DNA from: JAPLKX01 sp035530195
GTDB taxonomy: Bacteria > Hydrogenedentota > Hydrogenedentia > Hydrogenedentales > SLHB01
DNA: 27,032 nt
NCBI GenBank assembly: GCA_035530195.1
Contig: DATKVG010000158.1
Coordinates: 1 to 27,032, forward strand
Direction of reading: 5' to 3'
A model generated the notes under the pieces. The model was given only the letters and a program-made list of their open reading frames with translations, searched no databases and was not told where the DNA came from. Positions 23,253 through 27,032 of the stretch are shown one piece after another. Every line of letters begins with the position of its first letter. Positions within the stretch are counted from its first letter, which is position 1. The position numbers and the translations under genes are program-made.

Positions 23253-23870
23253 CTACAGCAGTATCCGCTGGAGCGCCACCACCACACCCTGCACCTCCAC
23301 GTCGTGCGCCGGAAGCACCAGCGGTTTCATGGCCGAATTGGCCGGTTGCAACTCCACTTCATTCCCGCGCGGATGAAAATACTTCACCGTCGCCTCATCC
23401 CCGACCAGTGCCACCACCACGTCGCCCGCACGCGGCTCCCGTTCCTGGTCCACCACGATCACGTCCCCGTCGAGGATGCCCGCCTCCACCATGCTCTGCC
23501 CCTGCACACGCAGGCAATAGCCTTTCAGCCGCGATAGCGCCGGCGCAACCGTAACGAAATCCTCGATGTTCTCCTGGGCAAACAGCGGCTGGCCCGCCGC
23601 GATACGCCCCACCAGCGGCAACGTCCCCCCGCCTTGTTGATACAGGCCGGCCGCCGCCTTTTCCGTCACCCGGATCCCGCGCGCCTTCGACGACCGCTCG
23701 ATATACCCTTTCTTCTCCAGCGCCACCAGGTGGTCGTTTACGCCGTTGGTCGAGGCGATCTGGAACTGCTGGCCGATTTCCGCGATCGTCGGCGGCCAAC
23801 CCCGGTCCCGGATCGATTCAACAATAAACTGCAGAATAGCCCCTTGCCGCCGCGTCAACTCGCGTGTCAT
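23253..23870 (-). CDS. lexA: SOS repressor LexA (205 aa)
   Basis: Represses DNA-damage genes and cuts itself when RecA is activated. Residues 1 to about 70 form the winged helix (LTRRQGAILQFIVESIRDRGWPPTIAEIGQQF, then STNGVNDHLVALEKKGYIER). The self-cleavage bond is in GRIAAGQPLFAQ (Ala-Gly). The catalytic Ser is in VQGQSMVEAGILDGD and the Lys in DEATVKYFHP, in the usual S-x(~37)-K arrangement. The start is ATG at 23868-23870. A promoter and a palindromic candidate operator lie just upstream, consistent with autoregulation. Confidence 0.96.
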   Translation of the reverse strand: MTRELTRRQGAILQFIVESIRDRGWPPTIAEIGQQFQIASTNGVNDHLVALEKKGYIERSSKARGIRVTEKAAAGLYQQGGGTLPLVGRIAAGQPLFAQENIEDFVTVAPALSRLKGYCLRVQGQSMVEAGILDGDVIVVDQEREPRAGDVVVALVGDEATVKYFHPRGNEVELQPANSAMKPLVLPAHDVEVQGVVVALQRILL

Positions 23871-23891
23871 CTTCGTGCCCTCGAAAAACGT

Positions 23892-23907
23892 CTGAATTCT
23901 TTTTCAG
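23892..23907 (-). promoter_or_regulatory. Candidate LexA operator (CTGAA-N6-TTCAG)
   Basis: A perfect 5-bp dyad, CTGAA at 23892-23896 and TTCAG at 23903-23907, lies 4 bases past the -10 box and 21 bases before the lexA start. It would overlap the transcription start site. It matches neither the E. coli CTGT-N8-ACAG box nor the GAAC-N4-GTTC box. Confidence 0.5.
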
Positions 23908-23911
23908 CTAT

Positions 23912-23940
23912 ATTCAACCACGAATCCCACCCGATGTCAA
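23912..23940 (-). promoter_or_regulatory. lexA promoter
   Basis: On the minus strand, TTGACA (plus-strand 23935-23940) is a perfect -35. It is 17 bases from TTGAAT (23912-23917), a 4/6 match to TATAAT. The start site is expected at about 23905, inside the CTGAA/TTCAG dyad. Confidence 0.65.
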
Positions 23941-24100
23941 GAGGCCCGCAGGTCTAACCGTTTGAAGGGCGAAGTGAGAAGTGCAAAGTCAAACTGAGAA
24001 CTTTGAACTCCGCACTTCGCATTCCAAACGGGAAAGCCGCCTTGAAATCATCCTGCCGCCCGTGGATACTCTGCAAAGGCTAAACAAGGAACCTTCCGCT

Positions 24101-25204
24101 ATGAAAAACTACCGCATTCTTTACCTGATTGGGCTCTTCATTTTCTGCATCGTTTCCGGCTGCACGCAGCCCGGCACTCCCCCGCCAAAAACCGACTCCG
24201 TCCCAACACCGCCGCCGGTTGCAGCGCCCGCACCCACTCCTGCGCCGGCCGCGGCGCCCGCCGTGGAAGTCGACCAGTTTGGCGTACCAACCGGCGATAC
24301 GCCCCCGCCCATGCCCAAAGGCTATGAAAGCACCGAGGCCATGTACGCCGCCATATCCGCTGGCGAAGTGCAATTGATCAACAAGGACGACCCCCCACCC
24401 GAATCGGTCGGCGTCGTCGTCAAGAAAGACGTCGAATATGGCCGGGTCGGCGAACGGCCCCTTCTGCTCGACCTCTACCTGCCCGGCAACGTCAAAGAGC
24501 CTGCCCCCGGCTTTATTTTCATCCACGGCGGCGGTTGGAGCGGCGGTGACCGTGCCGATTACGCCTATTATTGCACCCGCTTCGCCGCACGCGGATACAT
24601 CGTCGCCACGGTCGGATACCGGCTTTCAGGCGAGGCCAAATTCCCCGCCGCCGTGCAGGACACCAAATGCGCCGTCCGGTGGATGCGCGCCAATGCCGCC
24701 GCAAATAACATGGACCCCAACCGTATCGCCGTCATGGGCGGGTCCGCCGGCGGGTATCTCGCCATGATGATCGGCTACAGTTCAGACGTCCCCGAACTCG
24801 AGGGCGATGGCGGATACCCCGGCGTCAGCAGCCGCGTAAACATCGTCATCGACGGGTATGGCCCCACCGATCTCACCGCGCCCGTCGCACAGACCGCCCC
24901 GCAAGTCACCAGTTTCCTCGATAAATCTTACGCCGACGACCCCGATCTCTTCCGCCGCGCTTCTCCCATCGCCTACCTGACCCCCGACGACCCGCCCACC
25001 CTCATCTTCCAAGGCACTGTCGACGACACCGTGCCCGCCGAACAAAGCGACCTGCTGGCAAAAAAATGCGCCGAGATCGGCGTCCCATGCCAGTACGTCA
25101 AGTTCGATGGATGGCCACACACACTCGACCTCGCCCAGGAACCCAACATCGTCTGCCAGTGGTACATCCTCGACTTCTTCAAAAAACACTTACTGAACAA
25201 ATAA
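24101..25204 (+). CDS. Lipoprotein alpha/beta-hydrolase (esterase/lipase-like, 367 aa)
   Basis: ATG 24101 has AAGGA at 24086-24090; the earlier in-frame start gives no signal peptide. The N-terminus is a lipoprotein signal with lipobox VSGC. A Pro/Ala-rich linker of about 35 residues (TPPPVAAPAPTPAPAAAP) follows, and then the hydrolase domain. The oxyanion motif is HGGGWSGGD, the nucleophile is in MGGSAGGYLAM, the acid is Asp in QGTVDDTVP and the base is His in GWPHTLDL. These mark the hormone-sensitive-lipase-like or BD-FAE-like esterase group. The domain resembles secreted xylan or acyl esterases, but the substrate is unknown. Confidence 0.88.
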   Translation: MKNYRILYLIGLFIFCIVSGCTQPGTPPPKTDSVPTPPPVAAPAPTPAPAAAPAVEVDQFGVPTGDTPPPMPKGYESTEAMYAAISAGEVQLINKDDPPPESVGVVVKKDVEYGRVGERPLLLDLYLPGNVKEPAPGFIFIHGGGWSGGDRADYAYYCTRFAARGYIVATVGYRLSGEAKFPAAVQDTKCAVRWMRANAAANNMDPNRIAVMGGSAGGYLAMMIGYSSDVPELEGDGGYPGVSSRVNIVIDGYGPTDLTAPVAQTAPQVTSFLDKSYADDPDLFRRASPIAYLTPDDPPTLIFQGTVDDTVPAEQSDLLAKKCAEIGVPCQYVKFDGWPHTLDLAQEPNIVCQWYILDFFKKHLLNK

Positions 25205-25218
25205 GCACCATTTGAGAC

Positions 25219-25253
25219 GCTCCCAATAGTTTTGGGGGCATCCTCTTTTTTTT
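25219..25253 (+). terminator. Rho-independent terminator after the lipoprotein gene
   Basis: GCTCCCAA (25219-25226) pairs with TTGGGGGC (25232-25239), eight pairs including one G-T, around a 5-base loop. After six bases come eight T residues (25246-25253). A second TTTGGGGGCA copy at 25251-25260 overlaps the end. Confidence 0.65.
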
Positions 25254-25305
25254 GGGGGCAGTCCGGTTCACTGCCGGTGGGGTCCCAACGGGAGCATCCC
25301 AAAGG

Positions 25306-25335
25306 TTGACATGGGGCGGAGTATTTGGCTATAAT
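25306..25335 (+). promoter_or_regulatory. arsR promoter (TTGACA-18-TATAAT)
   Basis: Consensus -35 TTGACA at 25306-25311 and -10 TATAAT at 25330-25335 with an 18-base spacer. This is the strongest promoter in the window. The -10 box lies within the operator at 25322-25343. Confidence 0.85.
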
Positions 25336-25343
25336 ACCAAATA
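25322..25343 (+). promoter_or_regulatory. ArsR operator candidate
   Basis: A perfect 7-bp inverted repeat (TATTTGG at 25322-25328 and CCAAATA at 25337-25343) is separated by 8 bases that include most of the TATAAT box. ArsR-type repressors bind such 12-2-12-like or shorter palindromes over -10. Bound protein would block RNA polymerase. Confidence 0.75.
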
Positions 25344-25357
25344 GTAAAGGAGAGGGC

Positions 25358-25678
25358 ATGGATAAGAAAAGACAGCACAGGCTCGAAGCCCGGGCGGATA
25401 TTATCAAAGCGATGGGGCATCCGACGCGGCTGTTTATCGTCGAGGAGTTGTCGCGAGGCGAGCGTTGCGTGTGCGAGTTGCGGGACATGGTTGACGCGGA
25501 TGTGTCGACGGTATCGAAGCACCTGAGCGTGCTGAAGCGTGCGGGGCTTGTCGAAGATGACAAGCGGGGCTTGCAGGTGTATTACCGGCTTTGCTGCCCG
25601 TGCATTTTGAAGTTTTTCGGCTGCATCGAGACGGTGCTGAAGGAAAACGCGCGGCGGCAGCAGGAGTTGGTGGGCTAA
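25358..25678 (+). CDS. ArsR/SmtB-family metalloregulator (106 aa)
   Basis: Winged-helix repressor that releases DNA on binding a metal or metalloid. ATG 25358 has AAGGAG five bases upstream; upstream ATG-less in-frame extension is inside the operator. The 106 residues show HPTRLFIVEELSRGERCVCELRDM, with Cys37 and Cys39 in the ELCVC-like arsenic site. The recognition helix is STVSKHLSVLKRAGLVEDDKRG. Extra cysteines cluster at residues 79, 80, 82 and 88 (LCCPCILKFFGC). The inducer is most likely As(III) or Sb(III), but other thiophilic metals are possible. The permease starts 2 bases after its stop. Confidence 0.9.
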   Translation: MDKKRQHRLEARADIIKAMGHPTRLFIVEELSRGERCVCELRDMVDADVSTVSKHLSVLKRAGLVEDDKRGLQVYYRLCCPCILKFFGCIETVLKENARRQQELVG

Positions 25679-25680
25679 AC

Positions 25681-27009
25681 ATGCGTTTTTCGGGCATATC
25701 GGTAAGCGCACAGACGCAAAAAGAACTGAAAACGCTGGCCATTTTGGTGGGGGTTTTCCTTGGTCTTTTTTACCTGCCGGTGGGTGTTGGGCGTTTTGAT
25801 CACGCGGTGCTCGAGTCGCTTTACCTGGTGAAATGGTATGCGCGGGAGCACGTGCTACTTTGCCTGATACCGGCTTTTTTCATTGCGGGCGCGATATCGG
25901 TTTTTGTGAGTCAGGCGGCTGTGATGAAATATCTCGGCGCGGGCGCCAATAAGGTGCTGGCGTATGGTGTGGCGTCGGTATCGGGATCGGTGCTGGCGGT
26001 GTGTTCGTGCACGGTGCTGCCGTTGTTCGGCGGCATATACAGTATGGGCGCGGGCCTCGGCCCGGCGACGGCGTTTCTTTACGCGGGCCCGGCGATCAAC
26101 GTGCTGGCGATCGTCCTGACGGCGCGCGTCCTGGGGCTGGAGATAGGGATCGCGCGGGCGGTCGGCGCGGTCGGGTTCAGCATCGTGATCGGCTTGGCCA
26201 TGCACTTCATTTTCAGGAAAGAGGAAGCGCAACGCATCGCCGCCAAAGCGGCGCCATTGCCGGCGGAACAGCCGCGGCAGCTGTGGCAGACGTCGGGCTA
26301 CCTGGCGGCGATGGTGGCGATCCTCGTGTTTGCCAACTGGGGCGAGCCCGCCGAGTCCACGGGCGCGTGGCATGCGGTTTATGCGATGAAATGGCTGTTG
26401 ACGGCGGTGTCGGCGGGGGTGCTCGGCGGGATGCTGGTAACGTGGTTTGGGCTGAAATGGTGGAAGACGGCGCTGATCGCCCTGCCGACGGCGGCCTTGG
26501 CGCTGCTTTTTCCCGGAACGCCGGCGGTGGCATTTGCGGCGGCGGTGGTGCTGCTTTCCGCGGTGACAAGCACGCACGACGGCGAGTTGGGCGAGTGGTT
26601 CGGCGCGACGTGGGGGTATGCGAAACAGATCTTGCCGCTGTTGCTGGCGGGCGTGCTCGTAGCCGGGCTGCTGCTTGGCCGGCCCGGCGAAGAAGGGCTG
26701 ATTCCGTCAAGCTGGGTTGCGCAATCCGTTGGCGGCAACTCGATCCGGGCCAATTTCATGGCGTCGGTGATCGGCGCGTTCATGTATTTTGCGACACTCA
26801 CCGAGGTGCCTATCCTGAAAGGCCTGATAGGTTCAGGGATGGGGAACGGCCCTGCGCTGGCGCTGTTGTTGTCGGGCCCGGCGTTGTCGCTGCCGAGCAT
26901 GCTGGTGATCCGGAGCATCATGGGCACAAAGAAAACGGCCGTGTATGTGTTGCTGGTGATCGTGATGTCGACGTTGAGCGGGATGATGTTTGGCGCAGTA
27001 TCGCCATAG
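25681..27009 (+). CDS. ArsP/DUF318-type permease (442 aa)
   Basis: Integral membrane permease (Pfam permease PF03773) with about ten hydrophobic segments. The signature is VLAVCSCTVLPLFGGIYSMGAGLGPATAFLYAGPAINVLAIVL, including the CSC pair and a repeat-related second half with GSGMGNGPALALLLSGPALSLPSM. ATG 25681 is 2 bases after arsR, so it is co-transcribed and translationally coupled. Relatives (ArsP) export organoarsenicals, and others carry unknown substrates. With a Cys-based ArsR the pair looks like a metalloid efflux operon. The substrate is not shown by the sequence. Confidence 0.88.
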   Translation: MRFSGISVSAQTQKELKTLAILVGVFLGLFYLPVGVGRFDHAVLESLYLVKWYAREHVLLCLIPAFFIAGAISVFVSQAAVMKYLGAGANKVLAYGVASVSGSVLAVCSCTVLPLFGGIYSMGAGLGPATAFLYAGPAINVLAIVLTARVLGLEIGIARAVGAVGFSIVIGLAMHFIFRKEEAQRIAAKAAPLPAEQPRQLWQTSGYLAAMVAILVFANWGEPAESTGAWHAVYAMKWLLTAVSAGVLGGMLVTWFGLKWWKTALIALPTAALALLFPGTPAVAFAAAVVLLSAVTSTHDGELGEWFGATWGYAKQILPLLLAGVLVAGLLLGRPGEEGLIPSSWVAQSVGGNSIRANFMASVIGAFMYFATLTEVPILKGLIGSGMGNGPALALLLSGPALSLPSMLVIRSIMGTKKTAVYVLLVIVMSTLSGMMFGAVSP

Positions 27010-27032
27010 GAAATGGGACAAATGGGACATAT

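Noticed and set aside
27010..27032. Short ATGGGACA-type repeat at the end of the window
   Set aside because: Only two partial units are visible before the window ends, too little to call a feature.

Overview
This 27 kb window is chromosomal DNA from a GC-rich, Gram-negative-type bacterium. Evidence for a free-living polysaccharide degrader comes from the alkaline-phosphatase/sulfatase-superfamily enzyme, the GH99-like and GH63-like hydrolases, the Tat-exported Gfo/Idh/MocA dehydrogenase, the SSS symporter and the inositol-type genes. This repertoire is common in the PVC superphylum (Planctomycetota, Lentisphaerota, Verrucomicrobiota) and in candidate phyla such as Hydrogenedentota and Sumerlaeota. 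The phylum cannot be fixed from the sequence alone.

Region 1 (1-4.5 kb, plus strand) is a housekeeping block: the 3' end of tuf, rpmG, tRNA-Trp(CCA), secE, nusG, rplK and rplA. The usual rplJ-rplL-rpoB genes do not follow rplA. Instead there is a terminator-like hairpin, metK, a strong terminator hairpin and a 51-codon ORF. NusG has an acidic N-terminal extension of about 60 residues.

Region 2 (4.6-11.1 kb) holds accessory carbohydrate genes. They are a Tat-exported fucose-isomerase-fold protein, a divergent 'sulfatase' with Thr in place of the formylglycine Cys/Ser, a secreted GH71/99-like protein with a CBM9-like C-terminus, and a Tat-exported Gfo/Idh/MocA oxidoreductase.

Region 3 (11.1-23.1 kb, all minus strand) resembles an inositol (iol) catabolic cluster. 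In transcription order it runs GH63-like glucosidase, iolB, a transaldolase-family aldolase, iolD, an inserted block, mmsA/iolA, and an SSS symporter. No iolC, iolE, iolJ or cytoplasmic iolG is visible. The inserted block (about 14.3-17.1 kb) contains an IS200-like/RAYT transposase gene with inverted REP-like ends, a second frameshifted copy of it, ten tandem 23-bp repeats, and a visibly AT-richer gene for a secreted LVIVD-repeat propeller.

Region 4 (23.2-27 kb) holds lexA (minus strand) with a clear promoter and a candidate operator, a lipoprotein esterase followed by a terminator, and an arsR-permease operon. The arsR promoter is near-consensus and its -10 box lies inside a 7-bp inverted repeat, a textbook autorepressor arrangement.

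No complete new defence or mobile system was found. The most unusual items are the REP/RAYT insertion with its 23-bp array, the transaldolase in the iol cluster, and the small regulatory sites at lexA, arsR and between rplK and rplA.
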